Shown: positions 1 through 9,700, numbered from the stretch's first letter. The stretch: 64,000 bases of DNA from Paenibacillus_E sp052115445 (GCF_052115445.1 NZ_JBFRGR010000006.1:271133-335132); one strand, 5' to 3'. Numbers and translations are program-made. Notes: generated by a model from the letters alone, not told the origin.

Positions 1-1
1 C

Positions 2-865
2 CTTGTGAAGGAGAAGGGCTTTTTCGAGAAAAATGGCGTGAACGTGGATCTGGTCTGGTTCCCTGTGTACAGTGACTCCTTATCCGCACTCGCTTCAGGT
101 AAAGTGGATGCAAATAGTCAAACGTTGAGCGATACACTAGTTCCAGCAAGCAAAGGCATTAAGTTGAAAGCAGTGCTGGTGAATGATAATTCGAATGGCG
201 GCGACGGTGTTGTTGTGAAGCCTAGTATCAATTCATTGAAAGATTTGAAAGGTAAGAAAGTCGCAACTGAGCTTGGAACTGTCGATCATCTTCTGATGCT
301 GACAGCGCTTGAGAAAGCCGGATTAGCAGAGAAGGATGTCTCTTATACGAATATGACAGTCAACGATGCAGGGCCAGCGTTCATAGCGGGTAATCTGGAT
401 GCTGCGGTACTTTGGGAGCCTTTCTTAAGCAAAGCCATTCAAGAGGGGAAAGGGAAGCTGCTCTTCTCATCCAAGGATACACCAGGATTGATTCCTGACT
501 TGCTCGTATTTAAAGAAGAAATTACGAAGAATCGTCCAGACGATGTGAAAAAAGTCATTAACGCTTGGTTCGATGCATTGGACTACTGGAAAGCGAACCC
601 AGAAGAGTCTTTGAAAATTATGGCTAAAGCGGCAGAGACGCCGATTGATGAATACAAAGCTGGCGTGGATAGCGTGAAGATTTTCCAACTGGAGGATAAC
701 GTCAAGGCTTTCGCCAAAGGGGATTCCTACGAATCGCTAGCCTTTACTTCTGTTAAGACGGCCGAATTCTTAAAAGGCTTAGATATGCTGAGCACAATAC
801 CGAAAGCGGAAACCTTCTTGGATGGCCACTTTGTAGAGGAAGTCATGAAGGAACGCAAGAAATAA
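2..865 (+). CDS. NitT/TauT-type ABC transporter substrate-binding protein (5' truncated)
   Basis: The reading frame is open to the window edge, so the signal peptide and roughly the first 40-50 residues are missing; a GTG at 5 is probably internal. About 287 residues remain. Motifs such as SLKDLKGKKVATELGT and the NDAGPAFIAGNLDAAVLWEPF stretch are typical of the NMT1/SsuA-like family that captures nitrate, alkanesulfonates, taurine or related small molecules outside the membrane. The permease and ATPase follow at once (35 bp gap, then 1 bp), giving an A-C-B importer order. The substrate cannot be told from sequence alone. Family confident, ligand unknown. Confidence 0.88.
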   Translation, partial: LVKEKGFFEKNGVNVDLVWFPVYSDSLSALASGKVDANSQTLSDTLVPASKGIKLKAVLVNDNSNGGDGVVVKPSINSLKDLKGKKVATELGTVDHLLMLTALEKAGLAEKDVSYTNMTVNDAGPAFIAGNLDAAVLWEPFLSKAIQEGKGKLLFSSKDTPGLIPDLLVFKEEITKNRPDDVKKVINAWFDALDYWKANPEESLKIMAKAAETPIDEYKAGVDSVKIFQLEDNVKAFAKGDSYESLAFTSVKTAEFLKGLDMLSTIPKAETFLDGHFVEEVMKERKK

Positions 866-900
866 ATTAAAGATATAAAGGCTGAGCAGGAGGGCTGCAG

Positions 901-1719
901 ATGGAAACGCTGGTGAAAAAAAGACGCAAGTCCACATTGTTTGCCATACGTGGTGAAATTAGCCGTAAATCATATTTGTCAGGTGTTGTGCTTATCATTG
1001 CGATTCTGTTATTGTTCTGGAGCGTAATGAGCTACGGCAACTTGGTTAATCGTACATTCCTTCCAACACCGGATCAGGTGCTCCGGCAGTTTGGGATTCA
1101 ATTACAGAACCCCGTGTTCTGGCAAAATGTTTGGATCAGTATTTTCCGAGTGGGCGGTGGATTCTTGCTCGCTTGTATCATCGGGATACCGCTAGGGATC
1201 CTGGCAGGTACGTATAAGTTTGCGGAAGCTATCCTAGTACCTCCTACTGAATTTATTCGGTATATGCCTGCGACAGCGTTTATTCCCTTGATCATGGTGT
1301 GGGCAGGGATTGGCGAATGGGCGAAGGTCCTCGTCATCTTCCTGGGGTGTTTCTTCCAATTGATGCTGATGGTTGCAGACAATACAAGGTCAGTCTCCAA
1401 TGATCTACTGCAAACCTCTTATACGTTAGGTGCGAAACGCTGGCAAGTGATCGAAAAGGTGCTGATTCCTGCACTGCTTCCAGATTTGATGAATACGCTC
1501 CGCTTAATCATTGGATGGGCATGGACGTATCTGGTTGTAGCTGAGTTGGTTGCGGCTAGCAGTGGTCTTGGATTTTCGATCATGAAGGCGCAGCGGTTCT
1601 TGAACACGGATCAAATTTTCGTAGGCATAATTGCGATTGGTTTGCTTGGCTTACTGACGGATCGCACATTTGCTTATTGTCATAAGCGATTTTTCCCATG
1701 GTTGGAAGGAGGACGTTAA
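901..1719 (+). CDS. ABC transporter permease, SsuC/TauC type
   Basis: This 272-residue inner-membrane permease belongs to the binding-protein-dependent family (BPD_transp_1). The ATG at 901 follows a good CAGGAGGG site at 888-894. The N-terminal membrane segment starts near residue 28, and several more follow. The cytoplasmic EAA-like loop is visible as TSYTLGAKRWQVIEKVLIPA (about residues 174-193), which docks on the ATPase. It is cotranscribed with the upstream binding protein and the downstream ATPase, whose start lies 1 bp after this stop. Expected to import a sulfonate- or nitrate-like anion; the exact substrate is not determinable. Confidence 0.9.
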   Translation: METLVKKRRKSTLFAIRGEISRKSYLSGVVLIIAILLLFWSVMSYGNLVNRTFLPTPDQVLRQFGIQLQNPVFWQNVWISIFRVGGGFLLACIIGIPLGILAGTYKFAEAILVPPTEFIRYMPATAFIPLIMVWAGIGEWAKVLVIFLGCFFQLMLMVADNTRSVSNDLLQTSYTLGAKRWQVIEKVLIPALLPDLMNTLRLIIGWAWTYLVVAELVAASSGLGFSIMKAQRFLNTDQIFVGIIAIGLLGLLTDRTFAYCHKRFFPWLEGGR

Positions 1720-1720
1720 G

Positions 1721-2545
1721 ATGGAAGCATTAAACTTAGATTATAACAACGTACCTTCTGAGGGGACTATTGCGAGTGCTGCTGTACGAAAAATTGAGGC
1801 GGTCGATGTTACGAAGGTGTACAGTACGAAGAAGTCGCAATTCGTAGCTTTGGATCGAGTGTCCTTTCATGTGGATGCGCATGAATTTGTCAGCTTTGTC
1901 GGGCCCTCAGGCTGCGGGAAGTCTTCCTTATTGCGGATTATTGCTGGATTAGAGCCCTTGACGATGGGGGATCTGAGTATCAACGGGCATGAGATTGAAG
2001 GTCCTGGCGCTGACAGAGGCATGGTCTTCCAGAGCTATACGTTATTCCCCTGGCTATCCGTGAGAGAGAATATTGAGTTCGGATTGACGTTGAAGGGTGT
2101 TCCTTTGTTCGAAAAGAGAGCCATATCCGATCACTTCATGGAGCTAGTCGGGTTGCATAAGTTCGCGAAATCATTGCCGAAGGAGCTTTCGGGCGGGATG
2201 AAGCAGCGGGTGGCGATCGCGCGAGCTTTGGCGAATAATCCGGATGTGCTGCTCATGGATGAACCGTTCGGCGCGCTGGATCCGCAAACGAAAAATGCCA
2301 TGCAGGAGCTGCTGCTGCGCATTTGGGAAAAGGAGAAGACGACGGTTGTGTTCATCACGCACGATATCGAGGAAGCTATCTTCTTATCGCAGCGGGTATA
2401 TGTGATGCAGGCGCATCCAGGCACGATCCGCAGTGAAATTGTCATACCGCGCGGGTTGCGGCAGGTAGAGGATGTGAAGGATTCCGAAGCTTTCATGAAG
2501 CTGAAGAAGCAGATCATTTCGTTGATTGGGCATCACGACGAGTAA
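1721..2545 (+). CDS. ABC transporter ATP-binding protein, SsuB/TauB type
   Basis: The start was set at the ATG at 1721, preceded by GGAAGGAGGA, rather than at an in-frame codon at 1670 inside the permease gene. This gives 274 residues. All ATPase motifs are present: Walker A GPSGCGKSS, signature LSGGMKQR, Walker B VLLMDEPFGALD and the H-loop FITHDIEEA. The sequence resembles the SsuB/TauB/NrtD ATPases that energise nitrate, sulfonate and taurine import. It is the last gene of a three-gene operon closed by a strong terminator 10 bp after the stop. Confidence 0.93.
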   Translation: MEALNLDYNNVPSEGTIASAAVRKIEAVDVTKVYSTKKSQFVALDRVSFHVDAHEFVSFVGPSGCGKSSLLRIIAGLEPLTMGDLSINGHEIEGPGADRGMVFQSYTLFPWLSVRENIEFGLTLKGVPLFEKRAISDHFMELVGLHKFAKSLPKELSGGMKQRVAIARALANNPDVLLMDEPFGALDPQTKNAMQELLLRIWEKEKTTVVFITHDIEEAIFLSQRVYVMQAHPGTIRSEIVIPRGLRQVEDVKDSEAFMKLKKQIISLIGHHDE

Positions 2546-2554
2546 AGGCATAGG

Positions 2555-2590
2555 GGCACCATAGCAGATGATCTGCTAGTGGTGCCTTTT
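2555..2590 (+). terminator. Rho-independent terminator of the ABC operon
   Basis: The arms GGCACCATAGCAGAT and ATCTGCTAGTGGTGCC pair across a one-base loop with a single bulge. TTTT follows at 2587-2590. Confidence 0.9.
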
Positions 2591-2625
2591 GTGTTTGGTT
2601 GTGACTGCATCAATTGTGCATTGGG

Positions 2626-2743
2626 GGAGATGGGGGAGATGGGTGAGATGGGTGAGATGCGTGAGATGGGTGAGATAGGTGAGATAGGTGAGATAGGTGA
2701 GATAGGTGGAATAGATGAAATAGATGAAATAGATGAAATAACT
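2626..2743 (+). repeat. 9-bp tandem repeat (minisatellite), about 13 units
   Basis: The unit GGTGAGATG is repeated without gaps. It drifts first to GGTGAGATA and then to GATGAAATA toward the right end. The 9-bp length keeps every frame open, so periodic peptides (E-M-G, then E-I-G, then D-E-I) can be read, but there is no start signal. It lies just beyond the ABC terminator and is read here as non-coding slippage DNA. Confidence 0.85.
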
Positions 2744-2880
2744 GGAAAACATCCAGCTATTTTGAGCCATTTTGCTCAAAAACCGCAGAAGTGAGTAAAT
2801 TAGCTACATGAAATCCATCTAATTCTGATTTTGAACCAAATAGGGAGAATTTAGATGGAGGTTTTCCAGTTAATCATTCA
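2736..2880. repeat. Dispersed intergenic repeat family 1, copy a
   Basis: Short AT-rich units with the core TAGCTACATGAAATCCATCT, and inverted versions ending in TTTTCCAGTTAAT, occur here in both orientations. Related units appear at 19870-20095 and 56905-57118, always between genes. Confidence 0.7.
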
Positions 2881-2919
2881 AAACGCCAAAAGAGTAACAG
2901 ATATCCTATCCCATACCGC

Positions 2920-3708
2920 TTAGTCAGATTGTGGAGCCGATGCTAAGACGGGGAAAAGCCGCCCCTTAAGGAGTTCACCTTCCTGAAAGCCAGAGCCTTG
3001 GGTGAGCTCATGATTGCTTTTGCTATTAAAAGTGGCATTCTCCGGCATATAGACGATGGTCAAGACTCGGCGTGGTTTGTCAGATTTGTTGGCATGCGCA
3101 TAATGAAAAGTGAGTCCATGATGAAGTGTGAAGCTGCCGCGTTTGAGAGGGACGTTGATAGGTCGGCGGAGGTTTGTACCACTTTCCTTGGTGAGCTCGA
3201 GTAAATCGATGGGATGGAGGAAGTCGACATTCGTTAATTTCCCTTCCTTATGAGAGCCTGGGATGAAGGACAAGCACCCATTCACATCATCCACATCATG
3301 CATCGGCAGCCATAGGGTTAGGACGTTCGATTCATGCATGGGAAAATAAGTGGCATCCTGATGCCAAGGTGTAGGTTTGGAATCTCCGGGCATTTTCCAG
3401 AAGGCTTGATCATGGAACAAGCGGACGCCGGTTGAACCGGAAAATTGCCTGGCAATATCCGCAAGTTTGGGACTTAGCACGTAAAGGGCTATACCTGCAG
3501 AATCCCGCCATGTATTCATTTTGCTGTTGAGAATTTTGAAGTAGTCGGAGTCCTTCTCCACACTTTGTGTATGTTATCCTTCAATCGCCATGACCTCGTC
3601 GAGGTAAGCGCTCAGCTCATTGATTTCCTTTTCCGACAAGACATCCTCTAACTGGACAAAACCATTCTCTTCATAAAATGCGATTTTCTCTGCTGGCACT
3701 TGAAACAT
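2920..3708 (-). pseudogene. PhyH-family (phytanoyl-CoA dioxygenase-like) protein with internal stop
   Basis: On the minus strand a start at 3708 follows GAGGTGACCCCC. The frame reads 44 residues (to VMAIEG), meets a TAA at 3576-3574, then continues in the same frame for about 218 residues to 2920. Full length would be about 262 residues, the usual size for the family. The downstream part keeps the Fe(II) motif HxD in WHQDATYFP and the distal His and Arg in LHHGLTFHYAHANKSDKPRR, so the fold is intact apart from the stop. The family is 2-oxoglutarate/Fe(II)-dependent oxygenases. Either a young nonsense mutation or a sequencing error; a GTG at 3561 could restart translation but has no clear ribosome site. 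Divergent from a LacI regulator. Confidence 0.75.
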
Positions 3709-3769
3709 GGGGGTCACCTCTTTGTTCAAATTGGGTATGGCAAGTGAAGCGGGAGTTTCAATTGAGTTC

Positions 3770-3798
3770 ATCATACTCTGATGCTTATTTTTCTGTAA
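3770..3798 (-). promoter_or_regulatory. Candidate sigma-A promoter for the PhyH gene
   Basis: Reading the minus strand: -35 TTACAG (3798-3793), a 17-bp spacer, and -10 TATGAT (3775-3770). It lies 62 bp upstream of the start at 3708. Confidence 0.5.
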
Positions 3799-3835
3799 GT
3801 AGTGATGTCTAAGAATTGGTAGAAATGCTAAAGAG

Positions 3836-3849
3836 CAGAAGCGCTTTTG
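3836..3849. promoter_or_regulatory. LacI-type operator candidate
   Basis: CAGAAGCGCTTTTG is a near-perfect palindrome around AAGCGCTT, with the central CG typical of LacI-family operators. It lies in the divergent region between the PhyH gene and the LacI gene. Confidence 0.5.
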
Positions 3850-3874
3850 GATTATTTGCAAAAAAGACAGAGAT

Positions 3875-3903
3875 TTGACGAGCAATCCCCTTCTAGCTAC
3901 AAT
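3875..3903 (+). promoter_or_regulatory. Sigma-A promoter of the LacI-family gene
   Basis: -35 TTGACG (3875-3880), a 17-bp spacer, -10 TACAAT (3898-3903). The start codon is 33 bp further on. An AAGCGTTTC half-site follows at 3910-3918 and could serve autoregulation. Confidence 0.7.
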
Positions 3904-3935
3904 GAGTTTAAGCGTTTCAAGAATGAGGGCATAGG

Positions 3936-4997
3936 ATGAAAAAAAACAAACAAGCTACCATCGTCGATGTTGCCTCTGAGGCAGGTGTGTCCATTGCGAC
4001 GGTGTCGAATGTTATTAACCGAAGGNAGGTTCCGATGTCTCCGGAAACCATCCGCAAAGTGGAAGAAGCGGTTGTCCGACTAGGTTATCGCCGGAACGTC
4101 ATGGCAACGAGTTTAAGTCGGCGACGCTCGAATGAGTTAGGATTGATTCTCCCGCATTTTGGCGGGTATTATGGCAGATTTGCTGAGAAATTGGAAAGAA
4201 GGTTTCACAGTTACGGCTATCACTTATCTGTATTCTCAGCGGCAGGCATGGATCCTGAAGTGGAGACGAGGCATATTGAGCATTTGCTGCAACGACGAGT
4301 GGACGGATTAGTTTCCCATGGCTTGGCGATCAGCATGCATTCCACACAGCAATTAGTGGGTGAAGGAACGCCGCTTGTCATCTTTAACGGGTGGGGGTGG
4401 CCGAATGAGATTACGAAGCTGGCTGTGAATTTGGATTTTGCCAAGGCCTCGAGCCAGGCCGTTCAGTATTTTCTGTCACATGGCTGCAGAGCTGTTTTCT
4501 ATGCGGGAAGACGTAAGGGGATGGGCGCGAATGAGCAGCGCATCGAGGGTTTTCTGGCGGGGCTAGGTGACCGAGCGGAGACGATCGTGCATGCGCTTTT
4601 GGATGCAGGAGAGCTGGGTGTCGCTGGAACTTTGGAAGAGGCGCTGCGTGTGAGCGGCGGGCTCCGACCTATCGGCATCTACACGTTCAATGATGCGCTA
4701 GCGTTGGAATTGATTGCTGAATGCCATGCGCGAGGCATCCGTGTTCCTGAGGAAGTGCAGCTTATCGGTATGGATAATGAGCATTTTGCGAAGGCTAGCA
4801 TTCCTTCCATTACGAGCTTCGAGATGCCAGTCGAGCTGCAAACGCGTTTAGTTGCGGCTTTCCTGATGCGGCAGATGGGGGAAGAAGTAGACGAGGAAAG
4901 CGCGATATTGCTGGATTCGTATCTGGCTCAGATGAAGGGGCATGAGCTGCTCATCGATATGGAAATGGTTGTGCGTAATTCGACGCATAACGAATAA
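3936..4997 (+). CDS. LacI-family transcriptional regulator
   Basis: This 353-residue protein has an N-terminal LacI helix-turn-helix (TIVDVASEAGVSIATVSNVIN, residues about 9-29) followed by a periplasmic-binding-protein-like effector domain to the C-terminus. One codon near residue 31 contains an N (4026). Length and domain order are normal. It is transcribed divergently from the PhyH oxygenase gene, and the shared intergenic region carries a LacI-type palindrome, so it probably controls that gene and itself. The effector is presumably a sugar or sugar derivative, not identifiable here. Confidence 0.92.
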   Translation: MKKNKQATIVDVASEAGVSIATVSNVINRRXVPMSPETIRKVEEAVVRLGYRRNVMATSLSRRRSNELGLILPHFGGYYGRFAEKLERRFHSYGYHLSVFSAAGMDPEVETRHIEHLLQRRVDGLVSHGLAISMHSTQQLVGEGTPLVIFNGWGWPNEITKLAVNLDFAKASSQAVQYFLSHGCRAVFYAGRRKGMGANEQRIEGFLAGLGDRAETIVHALLDAGELGVAGTLEEALRVSGGLRPIGIYTFNDALALELIAECHARGIRVPEEVQLIGMDNEHFAKASIPSITSFEMPVELQTRLVAAFLMRQMGEEVDEESAILLDSYLAQMKGHELLIDMEMVVRNSTHNE

Positions 4998-5034
4998 AAC
5001 CGTTAGTCACCTTGGGAGGTGATTAACGGTTTGC
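4997..5034. terminator. Bidirectional terminator between lacI and the CzcD-type gene
   Basis: AAACCGTTAGTCACCT pairs with AGGTGATTAACGGTTT around a short loop. It is T-rich on the + side and followed by TTTTATT on the minus side. Confidence 0.75.
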
Positions 5035-5089
5035 TTGTTTAAAAGTTAAAGGTGGTTTCCTTCAAGTTTGGTAGGTCTATGCTGGAGCG

Positions 5090-6058
5090 CTAGGCGCTTG
5101 TGTGGTTTTGTTGTTTCAGCTGCTTTTGCTGCCGCAGGAAATCTTTCCCGTATTCCCCGTGCGGATTAATGTCCGCGTGTTCGATTTGAATCGTGGCATG
5201 CTCGATGCCGTACTTGCTCTTTAACGTCTCATTAATAGCGAGAATGACACAAAAAGGCTGAATGTTAGGACTAATAAACACGTGCGCGGTTAGGGAATAA
5301 TGGTCGGTCGAAACCGCCCAGAGATGCATTTCGTGGACATCTTCTACGCCTTCAACCTTCGCGATCACGGAGCGGATTTCGTCTAGATTAAACTTTTCAG
5401 GGACGGATTCCATCAGGATCATGAAGGATTCACGAATTATTTTGCTGCCACCTGTAAAAATAATGCCCCCAATCACGATCGAAATCAACGGATCGAACCA
5501 GAGAAGACCGGAATAATAAATAACAATGGCCGAAATGATCACACCCACCGAGCTAAGCAAATCTCCGAAAAAGTGCCAGAGCGCGCTTTGCACATTCAGA
5601 TTGTCTTCCTCCTTGACGCTGTTATGGAGAACCAACGTAAGGACGAGGTTAACGACGAACCCGATCGAGGCAATGCCTAGCATGAGTCCCAATTGTATGG
5701 GTTGAGGGTGGAGGACACGTTGGACGGCTTCAATACAAATTCCCAAAGCGATGATGCAAAGCGCTAAGCCGTTGAGAAAAGAAGCGACAATTTCAAAGCG
5801 CAGGAATCCAAAAGTGAAGCGAGCATTGGGCTGGCGCGTAGCTAATTGGAGGGCAACCATACTCAGACCAAGCGCAATGACATCTGAAATCATATGAGCC
5901 GAATCGGATAAAAGAGCAAGGGAATTCGATAACACCCCACCGATAATTTCAACAATCGTGAAAAAGGCCGTTAATATGAGGGTAACCCACAGGGTTTTTC
6001 TTGACTTACTTTGTTCTTTCACATGGTGGAGATGATGATAGTCATACTCGACGCTCAT
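5090..6058 (-). CDS. czcD: Cation diffusion facilitator (CzcD-type Zn/Co/Cd efflux)
   Basis: A 322-residue CDF family protein. Six membrane helices occupy about residues 22-205, and the C-terminal cytoplasmic ferredoxin-like metal domain follows (around DEIRSVIAKVEGVEDVHEMHLW). Metal-binding residues expected in helices II and V are visible as LLSDSAHMISD and WHFFGDLLSSVGV (HxxxD). The His-rich start (YDYHHLHHVKEQ) is typical of CzcD. The ATG at 6058 follows AGGAGGTACC. It exports divalent metal ions in exchange for protons. Monocistronic; an inverted repeat upstream at 6095-6107 may bind a metal sensor. Confidence 0.9.
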   Translation of the reverse strand: MSVEYDYHHLHHVKEQSKSRKTLWVTLILTAFFTIVEIIGGVLSNSLALLSDSAHMISDVIALGLSMVALQLATRQPNARFTFGFLRFEIVASFLNGLALCIIALGICIEAVQRVLHPQPIQLGLMLGIASIGFVVNLVLTLVLHNSVKEEDNLNVQSALWHFFGDLLSSVGVIISAIVIYYSGLLWFDPLISIVIGGIIFTGGSKIIRESFMILMESVPEKFNLDEIRSVIAKVEGVEDVHEMHLWAVSTDHYSLTAHVFISPNIQPFCVILAINETLKSKYGIEHATIQIEHADINPHGEYGKDFLRQQKQLKQQNHTSA

Positions 6059-6094
6059 AGGGTACCTCCTTATTTATAATTATTCTAATTAGTG

Positions 6095-6107
6095 TATACT
6101 TAGTATA
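6095..6107. promoter_or_regulatory. Inverted repeat upstream of the CzcD-type gene
   Basis: TATAC-TTA-GTATA (6095-6099 and 6103-6107) sits about 40 bp before the start, where the promoter should be. A metal-sensor operator is plausible but unproven. Confidence 0.35.
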
Positions 6108-6248
6108 TGCCACTTGGGTAAAACGTGCAACTGGAAATGGGGAAGAATTTGAAGGTGAGGTGGATGGAGGCGAGGAGCAGGGCATTGCGGAGAGGGGAGA
6201 ACAGAGAGCGGAGAACAGAGAACGGAGGACGGAGACAGCAAATTAGAA

Positions 6249-6264
6249 TAGAAAGCGTTTTCTA
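6249..6264. promoter_or_regulatory. cre-like catabolite-control site
   Basis: TAGAAAGCGTTTTCTA fits the CcpA cre consensus WTGNAANCGNWNNCW with one mismatch. It lies just upstream of the small-RNA promoter element. Confidence 0.4.
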
Positions 6265-6267
6265 ATT

Positions 6268-6325
6268 TGTAACAGAAATGAAATATTCCTGTTATGGTTC
6301 CATAATGTTCACTTGGTAATATAAT
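6268..6325 (+). promoter_or_regulatory. Promoter of candidate small RNA, copy A
   Basis: TGTAAC at 6268 and TGTTAT at 6290 flank a 16-base gap. A perfect TATAAT lies at 6320-6325, with no recognisable -35 box at the normal distance. The same parts at the same distances occur at 22841-22898. This looks like an activator-dependent promoter. Confidence 0.55.
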
Positions 6326-6330
6326 AAACA

Positions 6331-6391
6331 AGACCCCCTTTTTAATATAAACTTTTAGAACCCGGCCCCGTTGGCTGGGTTCCTTTTTTTT
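6331..6391 (+). ncRNA. Candidate ~60-nt small RNA, copy A
   Basis: Predicted to start just after the TATAAT at 6320-6325. The 5' part holds a single-stranded C-run (AGACCCCCUUUUU), then an AU-rich linker. The 3' hairpin GAACCC-GGCC / GGCU-GGGUUC has a CCGUU loop and an eight-U tail. No reading frame is present. Copy B (22905-22962) shares the 5' part, the loop and the tail, while the stem differs by compensatory pairs. A C-rich 5' end suggests pairing to Shine-Dalgarno sequences, as in RsaE-like RNAs. No known family was recognised. Confidence 0.6.
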
Positions 6392-6540
6392 ATGTCATGA
6401 CCAATACCCCATATACATAATGGTTATCAACCAACCTCACAATCACACCCAACAATGGATTGAATTCGCATATATTTTACAATTTCTTATTGCCAAGATA
6501 ACACTTCAAAAACACTCAATGACTAGAATGAGTATAGGAC

Positions 6541-6646
6541 AACTGAACAGGCAAGGGTAGGAGACGCGGAGAAAACCCTTCATGGCAGCAAATGAACGGC
6601 TAGTGGAAGCTAGCTGAGGTCATTTGTATGCGTGAAGGGTTTTTTG
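6541..6646 (+). promoter_or_regulatory. Leader RNA with terminator, probable GlpP antitermination target 1
   Basis: The leader holds the block GGGT..GGAGAC..GGAGAAAACCCTT (6555-6580), shared with the leader at 12898-12922. AAAACCCTTCATG (6572-6584) pairs with CGTGAAGGGTTTT (6631-6643), enclosing CAAATGA/TCATTTG, and a T run follows: a full terminator. AAGGGT at 6553-6558 can pair instead with ACCCTT at 6575-6580, giving a competing antiterminator. A TAGAAT at 6524-6529 may be the -10 box. The glpP gene lies downstream in the same unit. Confidence 0.6.
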
Positions 6647-6757
6647 TGTTCTCCAAAACAGATAGGAGGATTTGAAGACGATCGAAAGTAGGTTCATCTG
6701 TTTTTTTAACGAGTATATAACATGCATTCATCCATTTTCCAAGAAAGGGTTGATTCT

Positions 6758-9700
6758 ATGAAACGATATAAAAAGGTTTTGAATAGTCTACTAGTCGCTG
6801 CACTAGTTACTAGCTTAGCACCTATTGGTCTAATGAATGTCCAAGAGGCTCATGCTGCGGAAGATGTAAGAAATTCTCTCGATGTGAGGAAGACGGTTAA
6901 TGCCCCGGTGATTGATGGGGATTTGGACGAGTCACTTTGGTCAATTAACCAGAGGTTAACGAAACAAACAGGTGGTGGAACGTTTAAAGATAGTAAATTC
7001 GGCATGCTCTGGGACAATAAGTACCTGTACATTGNGGTTAAGGCAGATGATGAGAGCCTGACTGCAGCAGGTACGGGGAATTGGTTTGAACAGGATAACA
7101 TTAATTTCTTCCTAGATCCAACGATGCATCAATCTGCGCCTTATGCAACAGATGATATGCAACTCGGATTTGTGTATCAATCGGATTCTACATCCCCTGA
7201 GTTTCACTTCGGGGCTGCGACAAATGGACAAAGCAGCAAGGATTCGAATAAGATTTTGCGGGCCATTAAGAAAACCGCAACGGGCTGGTCTTTAGAAACA
7301 GCGGTACCATGGGATATGTTGAAGATGGATCCTGTGTTGACGAAGAAGCTGGGCTTGGAAATTGGCGTAACAGACCGCTATGGGGCGGACGCTGCGCAGC
7401 AAAGAAATAGTTACTGGAGTGCGTACCAATCGAGCTCATTTTGGAATGATACCTCTGGTTTTGGTGTGATCAACCTCGTGGACAGTAATCCCGTGACAGA
7501 TCCGGTGAATCCCGTGCTTTTGCAGGAAAATTTCGATGCGAATCCGACGGGCACGATTCCATACGGATGGATTTCTGATGTGAACGCGGGAAGCGCGCCG
7601 TTTACAGTTGTGCAGGATACATATGGCAATGGACGGATGACTTTTGATGGAAAGGCTTCAGGTAAGCAGGGGCGGATTATTGCTCCGGTACAGTGGGATA
7701 ACTACACGGTTGAAGCGGATGTACGATTCGAAACTGTGCTGGATGCAGGAAGATGGGCAGCATTGATGTTCAGAGTGCCTTCTACGGGGAAAGTTCCTTA
7801 CAATCAAATGGCTATCCGTCAAAATGGTACCTACGAATTCGCCTATCGCAAAGCGGACAGCAACTGGTATTCGCCAACTCCGATTTCGGGTTCTTGGAGA
7901 GCATTGACTTTGAACTCCGACTACACGATGAAGGTTCGGGTTTTTGGCAATAACGTCAAGGAGTATATGAAAGCAAAGTCAGATCCGACCTACACGATGG
8001 TGACGGACACAACGTTGCCAGCGACAGTCGTGATGGAGAAAGGGAAAGTAGGGCTGCAAGCGGATCAAAGCAGGGTTTCGTTCGACAACCTGAAGGTAAC
8101 GCGAATAACGGCAGATCGGCTTGACCTCGTTGTACCTAACACGATGGAAGCATTGAGTGGTCCGATAAGTGTGACCGGCAGTGTGTATTACTCGGATGGT
8201 ATTAGCGAAGACATTTTAAACAAATCAATCAAGTACTACTCCTCGGATGAGTCGATCATCAAGGTTTCGAATAATTCGTTTTATCCAATTAAAGCAGGAA
8301 GAGCAACAGTTAGGGTGATTTACGATACGGCCGAGTACTTGCAAGAAGTAACGGTAACACCGAGTACGGTGCCAGCAAAAGTAAATTCCCTCAAGCACGA
8401 TGATGGTTACTTTGTAGCTACAGTGAATCAACCAGTACCCTTGAATTCAATCGTGTTTAAAGCAGATTTTAGTGATTTTACGTCAGGTACAGTGACAGGC
8501 AGCGATTTGACCTGGGCAACTAGCAGCCCTTCCGTTGTAGTGAATAGTACCAGTCTGAGCGTTCTCCAAAAAGGTGTATACTCCCTAACTGCTCAAAAAG
8601 ACGGAGTTTCCATTTCAATGTTTGTTGTAGCGAAAGAAGCAACGGATAGTGAGTATGTGCTCTATGAAGAAAATTTTGATCAGCTTACGGAAGGAACGCT
8701 TCCCGCAGGCTGGACACGAAAAGAAGGGACGACTACGAGCAAAGCCGTTGTTAAAACGGGAGGATTCGAATTGGATGCGGCAGCAGCCCCAGATAATCCT
8801 TCTCGTGTACTTTTGCCTGATTTCCTAGGGGCTTTTGGCAATTATAAAATCGAAGCTGATGTGACGCACTTGCAAGCGAACGATAATGCTAGATGGCATT
8901 CCATCATGTATCGTATTCAAAACAATGATTATCCGTATTATCAAATGGCGGTCAGAAAAGACGCTACAGCGGCAAATGGTGTAGAATTTGCTGAAAGAAC
9001 TACATCGAATGCCTGGAATGTCATGGATACCGGTGCTTTTACGGAAGCTATAGACCCTAGCAAACTGTACCATTATACGATCAAAGCTTTTGACAATCGT
9101 GTGATGGAGATGATAAACGACAAGGTTGTCGTGGATACGGACAATGCAGGTTTGTATGCAAAAGGAAGAATTGGTTTACAATCCAACGCCAGCAAAATGA
9201 GGGTAGACAATATTCGGATTACTTTACAACGGGATGCGCTGCCTTTATCCGCGACTCAGAAATATGTAAGTGTGACGGAGCCTACTACGAAAATTGCTAT
9301 GGCTTCCACCGTTGTGACGGAGATTGCAACTGCCAACGATTTATCCAAACTGACAGGTACTTCCTTACCTGCTACCGTCATCTTACATGTCAACAAGGAT
9401 CTTAAAGTGACTGATGCTAGCAGTCAAACCGTGATTGGGGACTTTGATTCGATCCTAACTACGCTCGGAACTTCAACGATGGCTGCCTTCTATGTCAAGG
9501 ATGAGCAGACGGTAGATGCCTTGGTGCCGTACTTGAAAGTGAATAGTATTGAGGATGTATTTGTGATATCAAGTAATGGCGATTTGGTTAAAAAGGCCAG
9601 ACAAGCGTATCCGATCATACGCGGAATCGTGGATTTTTCCGGTAAAACAATTGAGAACAACGATCAGTTGCTGGAAATTCGTCAGATAACCAATACAAGC

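Noticed and set aside
2579..2794. Open frame (71 codons) across the 9-bp repeats, and its minus-strand partner
   Set aside because: It begins inside the ABC terminator, lacks a ribosome site, and exists only because a 9-bp unit keeps all frames open.
6165..6240. Purine-rich GGAGAACAGAGA-type near-repeat
   Set aside because: Short, irregular and without a function that I can name; probably simple-sequence drift.
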